Part shown: one piece after another, positions 1 through 5,996 of the stretch
How positions within the stretch are numbered: the stretch's first letter is position 1
Layout: each line of letters starts with the position of its first letter
Origin: Gemmatimonadaceae bacterium
GTDB lineage: Bacteria > Gemmatimonadota > Gemmatimonadetes > Gemmatimonadales > Gemmatimonadaceae
Direction of reading: 5' to 3'
NCBI GenBank assembly: GCA_013816695.1
Contig: JACDDZ010000072.1
Location: 1 to 7,816 of the forward strand
Length of the DNA: 7,816 nucleotides
The notes under the pieces: generated by a model
What the model was told of the DNA's origin: nothing
Seen by the model: the letters and a program-made list of their open reading frames with translations, nothing else
Database searches by the model: none
Translations under genes and position numbers: made by a program

Positions 1-723
1 AATGTTGGTGACTTGAAAGTCGCCATCGGGAATGCAGCTCTCATGGCCGACCTTGGAATCGATATCTCTGCAATGGAATCGCAGGCCGACAAGCTCACTT
101 CCGAGGCAAAGACCGCTGTGTATGTGTCGGTTGGCGGAAAACTGGCTGGAATTCTGGCGGTCGCCGATCCAGTGCGGGAAAGTTCAAAAGGCGCCATCGC
201 CCGGCTCATCGCGATGCGGCTAAAAGTCGTCATGATAAGTGGAGACCGCCTGGAGACTGCGCGGGCAATTGCGCGCCAGGTTGGAATTCAGGATGTGATT
301 GCCGGCGTTCTTCCCGGCGGCAAGGTCACGGAGGTCCAGCGGATGCAGCAGACGGGCGAGGTTGTCGCCATGGTTGGAGATGGTGTCAACGACGCTCCCG
401 CTCTGGCTGCAGCGGATGTGGGAATGGCGATTGGAACGGGTACTGATATCGCCGTCGAGGCTGCCGACATTGCGCTGATGCGCGGCGACCTGGGCAGCGT
501 AGCCGATGCGATCAGCCTATCACGCCGCACCACTGCAACGATGAAACAGAACCTTTTCTGGGCATTTATTTACAATGTCATCGGCATTCCCGTCGCGGCC
601 GGACTCCTATATCCGTTTTTTGGAATTGTTCTTAGCCCGATCCTCGCCAGCGGAGCGATGGCCTTCAGCTCGGTGAGCGTTGTGATGAACAGTCTTCGCT
701 TGCGCCGTTTCACCCCTTCCTGA
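1..723 (+). CDS. copA: Cu(I)-exporting P1B-type ATPase CopA, C-terminal part (5' end outside window)
   Basis: This inner-membrane pump couples ATP hydrolysis to export of cytoplasmic Cu(I). The reading frame is open from base 1 (first codons N-V-G-D-L-K-V-A-I-G-N), so the TTG at 13 is an internal codon and the gene begins upstream of the window; 240 residues are visible. In fragment numbering, the V-A-I-G-N at 7-11 matches the end of the P1B nucleotide-binding domain. SGDRLETA at 80-87 is the counterpart of TGDNxxTA, and VGDGVNDAPAL at 125-135 is the P-domain hinge that binds Mg2+. The last two membrane helices carry the Tyr-Asn pair (191-192) and the Met-x-x-Ser-Ser motif (220-224) that form the Cu(I) site in the CopA subfamily and separate it from Zn/Cd pumps. 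The phosphorylation motif DKTGT, the CPC helix and any N-terminal metal-binding domains lie outside the window. The stop is 4 bases before csoR, so the two are surely co-transcribed. Ag(I) may also be a substrate. The family call is firm; the metal is inferred from the two helix motifs. Confidence 0.95.
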   Translation, partial: NVGDLKVAIGNAALMADLGIDISAMESQADKLTSEAKTAVYVSVGGKLAGILAVADPVRESSKGAIARLIAMRLKVVMISGDRLETARAIARQVGIQDVIAGVLPGGKVTEVQRMQQTGEVVAMVGDGVNDAPALAAADVGMAIGTGTDIAVEAADIALMRGDLGSVADAISLSRRTTATMKQNLFWAFIYNVIGIPVAAGLLYPFFGIVLSPILASGAMAFSSVSVVMNSLRLRRFTPS

Positions 724-727
724 TTCC

Positions 728-1057
728 ATGAAAGAAAAGTCAAAGACGATCGTGGGAAAGCCGCCTGCGAAAAAAGCGGTCGGCGTCGATTCCGACATCA
801 AAACGGGAAACCTTAAGCGCCTGCGCAGAATTGAAGGGCAGGTGCGGGGGATCCAGAAAATGGTGACCGAGGACCGGTACTGCGCCGACATCCTGGTGCA
901 GGTGTCATCGGTTCAGGAGGCGCTCCGTTCTGTTGGGAGGGAATTGATGCGCAACCACCTGAAACATTGCGCCGCACAGGCAATAAGGTCAGACAACACC
1001 CGCGCTGAGGCCATGTACGAAGAGATCGTCGATCTCATGGACCGCCATTCGCGATAA
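728..1057 (+). CDS. csoR: CsoR-type copper-sensing transcriptional repressor
   Basis: This is a 109-residue all-helical cytoplasmic repressor of the CsoR/RcnR/FrmR family, which binds operator DNA as a tetramer and releases it when metal binds. The family signature NLKRLRRIEGQVRGIQKM is at 28-45. The Cu(I) ligand triad is complete: Cys52 (in RYCADIL), His77 and Cys81 (in NHLKHC). The 25- and 4-residue spacings equal those of Cys36/His61/Cys65 in the Mycobacterium tuberculosis protein. Keeping the third ligand as Cys argues against the formaldehyde sensor FrmR and the Ni/Co sensor RcnR. About 25 extra residues at the N-terminus are lysine-rich (KEKSK, KKA) and could add DNA contacts. The ATG lies 4 bases after the copA stop without a visible Shine-Dalgarno sequence, so translation is probably coupled to copA. 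Its operator would be expected upstream of copA, outside the window. A persulfide sensor (CstR) is less likely because the His ligand is present. Confidence 0.9.
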   Translation: MKEKSKTIVGKPPAKKAVGVDSDIKTGNLKRLRRIEGQVRGIQKMVTEDRYCADILVQVSSVQEALRSVGRELMRNHLKHCAAQAIRSDNTRAEAMYEEIVDLMDRHSR

Positions 1058-1097
1058 GCCGCCACCGGATGCTGTAACCTGAACGCGGTTTTGCCCG

Positions 1098-1103
1098 TAA
1101 ATT
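1098..1103 (+). promoter_or_regulatory. Possible -10 element (TAAATT) just upstream of the membrane-protein gene
   Basis: TAAATT ends five bases before the ATG at 1109, inside the 51-base gap after csoR. It resembles a sigma-70-type -10 box, and its position would give a leaderless or nearly leaderless transcript. No Shine-Dalgarno sequence sits at normal spacing: the only purine run, AGGG, ends one base before the ATG. No good -35 box is visible about 17 bases upstream. The rest of the gap (1058-1097) shows no hairpin followed by a T run, so read-through from csoR is equally possible. This is a weak call. Confidence 0.2.
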
Positions 1104-1108
1104 AGGGT

Positions 1109-1762
1109 ATGCAGACGAACAACTTACCAGCCTCGGCCGGTCAAACAGCCCCCGCTGCACCAGAGATCGTTACCTCTCCCACGACCATCGAGGAAATTGG
1201 CGCGTTGCGTGCCCGGCGCGAAGAGCTTTCCAATCAACTCATTTCGGCAGCAGGCCGGCGGAAGAGTCTGGCGACCGAATTGAGAGGGGCGTCAGGAGCC
1301 GATAAGGTCGGGCTCGAGCAGCGTATTGGGGTACTGGATCAGCGGATGGTGCAACTGGAGTCGGATATCGCGACCACCGGCCGCCAGCTTACCAGCGCGC
1401 CTGCAGGCCTCGTTGCCATTGCGAGTGAGAGCAGTGGTCCGCGCGCGTTCGATATTTTTACGCCGGCACAATTTACAGCCCTGTCTATCATTTTCACTGT
1501 ATTCGTTCTGTTCCCGCTTTCACTCTCTGCAGCGCGCCTCATGTGGCGTCGAGCAAAGCAGCCAATAACAGTTCCAGCAATTCAGGGTGAGGCAGCACAG
1601 AGGCTCGAGCGCCTGGAACAGTCGGTCGAAGCTGTGGCCATTGAAGTCGAGCGGATCTCCGAAGGCCAGCGCTTTGTCACGCGCCTGCTTTCAGCAACAC
1701 CGCAGGCCGGAATTTTGCCCAGTCAACTCAAGGAAACAGTCGCTGTAAAAATCTCTGACTAA
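1109..1762 (+). CDS. Unrecognised single-pass membrane protein with two predicted coiled coils
   Basis: I do not recognise this 217-residue protein. The first 25 residues are Ala/Pro/Thr-rich and probably disordered. Residues 26-98 have the charged heptad-like look of a long coiled coil (IEEIGALRARREELSNQL and onward). Residues about 122-145 (starting QFTALSIIFTVFVLFPLSL) form one hydrophobic membrane helix, followed by the positive stretch RLMWRRAK, which would place the C-terminus in the cytoplasm. A second short amphipathic coiled coil covers 161-186 (AAQRLERLEQSVEAVAIEVE). No signal-peptide cleavage site, enzyme motif or metal-ligand cluster is seen; in particular there is no cysteine, so direct copper binding through thiols is unlikely. 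It lies between csoR (51 bases upstream) and sodC (14 bases downstream) on the same strand. That suggests co-expression but proves no shared function. The start is the first in-frame ATG; no properly spaced Shine-Dalgarno sequence precedes it. It is clearly a real gene by codon pattern and protein character; function unknown. Confidence 0.8.
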   Translation: MQTNNLPASAGQTAPAAPEIVTSPTTIEEIGALRARREELSNQLISAAGRRKSLATELRGASGADKVGLEQRIGVLDQRMVQLESDIATTGRQLTSAPAGLVAIASESSGPRAFDIFTPAQFTALSIIFTVFVLFPLSLSAARLMWRRAKQPITVPAIQGEAAQRLERLEQSVEAVAIEVERISEGQRFVTRLLSATPQAGILPSQLKETVAVKISD

Positions 1763-1776
1763 AGGCGGGTTTCGGT

Positions 1777-2331
1777 ATGCGCGCATCTTCCAGGCTTACA
1801 CTCATCGCAGTAGTTGCACTGACAAGCAGTTCTTGCTCACAATTGCAGACGCTGGCAGGCAGGCAGGGCTCGGCAACTGTGGCGCTCACGGGGGCCGGCG
1901 GCGAGGTTCGCGGAGGGGGCGAAGTCTGGCAGGATAACAACGGCCAGGTACACGTCGACCTTCAACTCCAGGGTCTGCCGGCCGGAACGCACGCGATCCA
2001 CTTTCACGCGGCCGGTAGCTGCGCTCCGTCGCCGGCTCCTGCTTTCAGTGCGGCGGGTGGGCATTTCAATCCCGCGGGCAGGCAGCACGGTCTCAGCAAT
2101 CCTGCCGGACCGCACGCCGGTGATGCGCCCAACTTCACTGTCGATTCAAATGGCTCCGCCCACGTTCAGTTTGTAACCGATCGTGTAACGGTCACTGCCG
2201 GTAGTGCTACTCTCTTTGACGCAGACGGCACGTCGCTGGTCATCCATGCAGGCGCAGACGACCAGATGTCACAGCCAGCCGGCAATAGCGGCGACCGGAT
2301 TGCCTGCGGAGTCGTGAAGAACGTACTCTAG
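1777..2331 (+). CDS. sodC: Cu/Zn superoxide dismutase, probable exported lipoprotein
   Basis: This enzyme dismutates superoxide to O2 and H2O2 outside the cytoplasm. It has 184 residues. The N-terminus (MRASSRLTLIAVVALTSSSC) looks like a lipoprotein signal with Cys20 as the lipidated residue, though Ser at -3 makes the lipobox imperfect. All catalytic residues are visible: Cu ligands His75 and His77 (IHFH), bridging His96 (GGHFNP) and His157 (LVIHAGADD); Zn ligands His96, His104, His113 and Asp116 (PHAGDAPN). Cys82 and Cys177 can form the conserved disulfide, and Arg174 (GDRIACGV) is the anion-guiding arginine. Length and motif order fit typical bacterial SodC, so it should be active. The ATG is preceded by AAAGGCGGG (1761-1769), a plausible if slightly distant ribosome-binding site that overlaps the upstream stop. 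Following copA and csoR, it may be expressed under copper stress, when its cofactor is plentiful. Its stop codon overlaps that of the opposite-strand gene. Confidence 0.93.
   Translation: MRASSRLTLIAVVALTSSSCSQLQTLAGRQGSATVALTGAGGEVRGGGEVWQDNNGQVHVDLQLQGLPAGTHAIHFHAAGSCAPSPAPAFSAAGGHFNPAGRQHGLSNPAGPHAGDAPNFTVDSNGSAHVQFVTDRVTVTAGSATLFDADGTSLVIHAGADDQMSQPAGNSGDRIACGVVKNVL
2328..2331. other. Shared CTAG palindrome holding the stop codons of two convergent genes
   Basis: On the + strand TAG at 2329-2331 ends sodC. On the - strand the complement of 2328-2330 is also TAG and ends the DUF5916 gene. The coding regions therefore overlap by four bases, and any transcription terminators must lie inside the opposing gene. 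Confidence 0.95.
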
Positions 2332-4988
2332 CGAACGGGAATCCAGAAGTTCGCCTTGATCGCTATGAAGTTGTTGCCCGGCTGGGAAAACGCGCCCAGA
2401 ACATCGTTGATCCCAATTAAACGTCCCTGTGCCTCGCTCTTCGACCGATCCTGCTGCCACACAAGAAAGAATGTGCTTCCAGGCCTGTACTCCCAGCGAA
2501 GAACAGTATTGCTGCGAAAGGAGCGAACGTTGAAGTCCGGATTCCCGAGCGTAAACGTCGCCGGGCTCCCGCCCGAAAGAATCTTACTGTCGACAACGCG
2601 GTAGCTGCCATCCGGCTGCTGCTGAATCGTGGTGCCATCCTTTCCGTAGTGGCGCAGGTTCCGGCTCTTCGGAGCATCAAGCTCGCCAAAGTCGTAGTAG
2701 CGTCCACTGGCTGCGAAAGGCTGGCCGTAAAACTCCAAAGTCAGGTTAGGCGTGAATGTGTACGTCAATCTGGTCTCTGCTACGAGCTGGCTCTGGTCCA
2801 GGAAGGAGAACACATATCGTCGGTTAAACGTCGCCGGCGAACCTCCCGCGCGGCTCTGTACAAACTGCCGGGAGTTAACAGCGCGGAGATAGTTCGGTAC
2901 AATGGACAACTGCCATTGCGGGCTTGGCCGGATTGAGTAGCTACCGCTTAAACGATTTGTCGGAGATCCAAATTCATCTTTACCATAGTAAACTCTCGCA
3001 TTCCACCGGGTCTTGGATGCGTTGTTGTTGGATAAGTTGATTATTCCGTAGTTGTTGTATCCATATCCCATGGACGGACCACCACGCGTGAGGCGCTCGT
3101 CCTGGGCTCTCACGTCATGATTCGCATCCACCTGGATATTCCAGAAGTTGAGAAACGTTGCTTCGAAACTCGTTCCCATCTCACCATACTGCCGATCGCG
3201 ATCGAAGTTGATCTCGGCATCGTAGCTCCCCTGTATGGCATAACCTCTCAAGAACCGATTCGGTTGCGTCTCGCGGTACGTGATGGATACGCCGTGCGCC
3301 ACACCATCCGCCGTTCCGATGCGCCCCACGTCATTGATTTCAAATGATGGGGATTCGGCGTTCACATACATGCCCCCCAGCCAGTGCTTGCCCGTTCGTT
3401 TCTCGATTCGCGAGCTCGCGTTATAGCCCGTCAGGGTAGTGCGGGTAGAGTCCACGCGGTAGTGTTTCGCGTCGGGGCGCTGGAAGTACCGCGCGCTGGA
3501 GCGCTGCGCGAGGATTATAGCAGTGCTGTCGCCCCGAATATTGCTGAAGCCGAGCGCGCCACCGACAACATACTCTCCCTCTTTCAGCCTGATATTCCAA
3601 TCTGCACCGCCTGAAAACGCGGACTTGTTCAGGATCCGTTCGAGTGGACTTCCCTCATCCAGGTTTCGCGTGATCCCGGTCAGCATAAAGCCAACAGTTG
3701 AATGCGATTTGCCAAGCTCCTGCTGGACCCGCCCGACAGCGTAGGTAGTGAGCGGCGCAACCACGGTTCGTCCGAATTTCTTTGCAACTGTATCGTAGAT
3801 CTGCGCTGATTCCCGGTTGGTTACCGCGGTAAGTCCGGCGATCGATGCTCCGCTCGGAAGACGGCCCGTAAGCTTTGCTGCGCCAAGAATTGTGCTTGCA
3901 TTTGGATAATCGACAAAGCTACCCGATGCAGGTCCGCGCGGACGCCCACCAATTCGACGCGAGTAGAAATAGCTATGACCGCCCTGAAACAGGTTGCTGC
4001 CTTCCACAAAGAACGGCCGCTTCTCGCTGAAGAACGTCTCAAACGCCGACAAATTCACCTCGGCAGGATCCGCTTCAACCTGGCCGAAGTCAGGGTTAGC
4101 CGTCACTTGAAGTGTAAGCGCAGGTCCGAGACCCATCTTGAGATCTCCCCCAACGCGTGCGTTCAGGTTTTTTCCGTCGTCAAACGGATTGGCCGCAATC
4201 CGGTTCCCTGTAAAGTTGGCTTCCGTTGCTACATATGGCGTCAGCTCGAGGCGGCGAGATGGTGCGATTCCGGAGATACCTTCGAGTGATCCCATCCATG
4301 TCGACCAGCCTGATCCACGTTTCGGGACAGGATTCCAGTACACGTTTTCGTTGAGGGAAGGGACCGAGTGCCGGATGTTCAGTCCCCACAGTTGGACCTC
4401 ACGCGCATTAAACCGGAGCTGCGAAAAAGGAATGCGCATCTCGGCGGTCCACCCTTCGGCAGTCTGGTTTGCCGCTGCTTCCCACACAGGATCGAACGAT
4501 GCGTCGGTACCTTCGTCGTCATTTGGATGATAATAGTCGCCACGCACACCAGATGCAGTTACCACGAAGGAGTATGCGGTGCGGCGATCGCGGTAGGAAT
4601 CGAAAGAAACACCGATGAACTCTGCCTGCGAAATGTTGTCGCGCCGTCCAATGGGAGACTGAATTATGCGTCCCGGCTTCACGATGACCCTCGTGGCCAC
4701 ATAGAGCGCAGCATCGTCGTAAGCGATGCGCACTTCCATCCTGTCGGACGGAACGCCGCCTTCTACAGGATCTTTTTGCACAAATTCAGTCAGGGCGGGA
4801 ATTGTTTCCCATACAGACTCAGTCAGTTTGCCGTCCAGGCTGATGGTTCCGGGCCTGATACGAACTGCCTTTGCGCGCTTTAATGACAAGAGACTGTCAT
4901 TTGGCGTTGGTGTGTCGGGACGGGCCTGCGCCTGGCTAAGTGCGGGTGCGCCGAGGGCGCACGCCAGCAAGATCGTGGCAAATTTCAT
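2328..4988 (-). CDS. Secreted CBM9-like / DUF5916 protein, probable outer-membrane barrel
   Basis: This 886-residue protein belongs to a family with an N-terminal carbohydrate-binding-module-9-like (DOMON-type) domain and a large C-terminal DUF5916 region; its biochemical role is not established. Residues 1-22 are a signal peptide, likely cut after an Ala in SQAQA; the early LLAC is too close to the N-terminus to be a lipobox. The CBM9-like part runs from about 42 to 240: SLDGKLTESVW at 50-60, VRIAYDDAALYVATRV at 86-101, and WTAEMRIPFSQLRF at 180-193. The DUF5916 hallmarks follow: TANPDFGQVEADPAEVNLS at 296-314 and ETFFSEKRPFFVEG at 317-330. The rest has repeated alternating polar/aromatic strands typical of an outer-membrane beta-barrel, ending in NFWIPVR. 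It may bind or admit a glycan or other polymer, but that is inference. The start is the ATG that gives the signal peptide; no Shine-Dalgarno sequence precedes it, while TAAGTA lies five to ten bases upstream. It converges on sodC and is divergent from the fahA unit. Confidence is high for the family, low for function. Confidence 0.9.
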   Translation of the reverse strand: MKFATILLACALGAPALSQAQARPDTPTPNDSLLSLKRAKAVRIRPGTISLDGKLTESVWETIPALTEFVQKDPVEGGVPSDRMEVRIAYDDAALYVATRVIVKPGRIIQSPIGRRDNISQAEFIGVSFDSYRDRRTAYSFVVTASGVRGDYYHPNDDEGTDASFDPVWEAAANQTAEGWTAEMRIPFSQLRFNAREVQLWGLNIRHSVPSLNENVYWNPVPKRGSGWSTWMGSLEGISGIAPSRRLELTPYVATEANFTGNRIAANPFDDGKNLNARVGGDLKMGLGPALTLQVTANPDFGQVEADPAEVNLSAFETFFSEKRPFFVEGSNLFQGGHSYFYSRRIGGRPRGPASGSFVDYPNASTILGAAKLTGRLPSGASIAGLTAVTNRESAQIYDTVAKKFGRTVVAPLTTYAVGRVQQELGKSHSTVGFMLTGITRNLDEGSPLERILNKSAFSGGADWNIRLKEGEYVVGGALGFSNIRGDSTAIILAQRSSARYFQRPDAKHYRVDSTRTTLTGYNASSRIEKRTGKHWLGGMYVNAESPSFEINDVGRIGTADGVAHGVSITYRETQPNRFLRGYAIQGSYDAEINFDRDRQYGEMGTSFEATFLNFWNIQVDANHDVRAQDERLTRGGPSMGYGYNNYGIINLSNNNASKTRWNARVYYGKDEFGSPTNRLSGSYSIRPSPQWQLSIVPNYLRAVNSRQFVQSRAGGSPATFNRRYVFSFLDQSQLVAETRLTYTFTPNLTLEFYGQPFAASGRYYDFGELDAPKSRNLRHYGKDGTTIQQQPDGSYRVVDSKILSGGSPATFTLGNPDFNVRSFRSNTVLRWEYRPGSTFFLVWQQDRSKSEAQGRLIGINDVLGAFSQPGNNFIAIKANFWIPVR

Positions 4989-5075
4989 GAATTACTTACG
5001 GAAAGGGTGACTGGCCGGTTTCGGCATTGGACCCGTTATGTCAACCGTGGGTTTCTAGATAGATTTCCGGCCCGA
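4989..5075. promoter_or_regulatory. Divergent intergenic region between the DUF5916 gene and the fahA unit
   Basis: These 87 bases must carry promoters for both directions unless transcripts enter from further away. On the - strand, TAAGTA (complement of 4993-4998) ends four bases before the DUF5916 ATG and could be a -10 box for a nearly leaderless message. On the + strand, TAGATA (5056-5061) or TAGATT (5060-5065) could serve the 306-residue protein gene, with no convincing -35 box at standard distance. GGCCGG at 5013-5018 and CCGGCC at 5067-5072 are inverted copies about 48 bases apart, too short and distant to call an operator. No Shine-Dalgarno sequence is visible for either gene. Confidence 0.35.
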
Positions 5076-5996
5076 ATGGAATCTATCAATCGTCTTACCC
5101 ATGGGCTTGTCGATTACGCCGGCTTGTTTCCCCCGGCGGGACTCGGGATGGCCCAGGCCGTATCAAACTACTCTGATTATCGCCGCCGGCCCGACGCAGG
5201 CATGCTCGGCCGGTTCGTACTCCCGGCCAGCCGGCTCGACGAATTCGCGGACGCTGCCGCTGAGCACTTGCCTCGCGGGACCCATGCTGAACCCTGGCTG
5301 CTCGCCGTCCTCCTCACCGACAAGTTCGAGGATGAAATCCCGGCAATTCTCAAGTTCAACTGCTCACACTGGGTGGACTCGCCGTCCGGTCACGCGCTGA
5401 TAGACACAGTGGAAATCAAGGCATCCCGCCCCGAGAGCGTCGCCCAAATAAGGAAAACGCTGCCCGACTTTTACCGAGCCTTCATTGAAATTCCGCCGGA
5501 CCAACAGAGTCCGGATTTATTTTCAGCGATTCGCGGCGCAACTTTCTCAGCGAAAATCCGGACCGGCGGCACCGAGGAAAACGCCTTCCCTCCAGGAAGC
5601 GCTATTGTGGAATTCATGAAGGCGTGCAGGCATCACGGTATCGCCTTCAAGGCAACCGCGGGCCTGCATCATGTTGTATGCAGCAGTTATCCGCTCACCT
5701 ACCAACCGGGCTCGGCGTCGGCAGAAATGTTCGGGTTCCTCAACATATTTGCTGCGGCAATCTTTCTCTTCCATGGCTCGCCAGACGCGGATGTTCTCGC
5801 GGTAATTCAGGAACGTGATCCGTCGGCATTTGTGTTTGACGAGAATGGAATGCGATGGCGCAGCAGCTCTGTGTCGGCCGCCCAGATTGACCGAGCGCGC
5901 AAGGAGTTCGCCATTTCATTTGGATCCTGTTCATTTACGGAGCCTGTAGAAGAGTTCGCCAGGCTGCTGGCTCATACCTCGACTCCATCCGCATGA
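5076..5996 (+). CDS. Uncharacterised fahA-linked protein, possible TIM-barrel with DeoC-like lysine pair
   Basis: This 306-residue protein has no signal peptide or membrane helix and should be cytoplasmic. I recall similar unnamed proteins next to fumarylacetoacetase genes but no assigned function. The strand-like segments are evenly spaced as in a (beta/alpha)8 barrel: LVDYAGLFPPA (11-21), MLGRFVLPASRL (43-54), WLLAVLLTD (74-82), DTVEIKAS (110-117), FYRAFIEIP (132-140), FSAKIRTGG (157-165), IAFKATAGLHH (189-199) and MFGFLNIFAAAIF (218-230). Lys160 in K-I-R-T-G-G and Lys192 in K-A-T-A-G-L are 32 residues apart on two consecutive strands. In deoxyribose-phosphate aldolase (DeoC) the KTSTG and KAAGG lysines lie 34 apart on strands six and seven. 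An aldolase-type or related lyase fold is therefore a reasonable guess, not a demonstrated one. ATG 5076 is chosen over GTG 5007 because conserved-looking sequence begins there (MESINRLTHGLVDYAG), and the 23 extra residues look like untranslated leader. Its TGA overlaps the fahA ATG by four bases (ATGA), implying translational coupling and a linked role. Confidence 0.8.
   Translation: MESINRLTHGLVDYAGLFPPAGLGMAQAVSNYSDYRRRPDAGMLGRFVLPASRLDEFADAAAEHLPRGTHAEPWLLAVLLTDKFEDEIPAILKFNCSHWVDSPSGHALIDTVEIKASRPESVAQIRKTLPDFYRAFIEIPPDQQSPDLFSAIRGATFSAKIRTGGTEENAFPPGSAIVEFMKACRHHGIAFKATAGLHHVVCSSYPLTYQPGSASAEMFGFLNIFAAAIFLFHGSPDADVLAVIQERDPSAFVFDENGMRWRSSSVSAAQIDRARKEFAISFGSCSFTEPVEEFARLLAHTSTPSA

Noticed and set aside
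13..15. TTG as start of the ATPase fragment
   Set aside because: The frame is open to base 1 and the residues before and after match the interior of a CopA nucleotide-binding domain.
1058..1108. Possible terminator after csoR
   Set aside because: I found no stable hairpin followed by a T run; the TTTT at 1089-1092 lacks a convincing GC stem before it.
4368..4883. Open frame of 171 codons on the + strand, and others such as 3975-4289 and 4138-4530
   Set aside because: They lie opposite the DUF5916 coding sequence, whose protein has clear family motifs throughout. Their translations show no domain, signal or biased composition typical of a real protein.
5013..5072. GGCCGG/CCGGCC inverted copies in the divergent gap
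   Set aside because: Arms are only six bases, about 48 bases apart, in GC-rich DNA where such matches are common.
5007..5075. In-frame GTG start giving 23 more residues to the fahA-linked protein
   Set aside because: The extra residues do not resemble the conserved-looking start, no Shine-Dalgarno sequence suits the GTG, and they would fill most of the space needed for divergent promoters.
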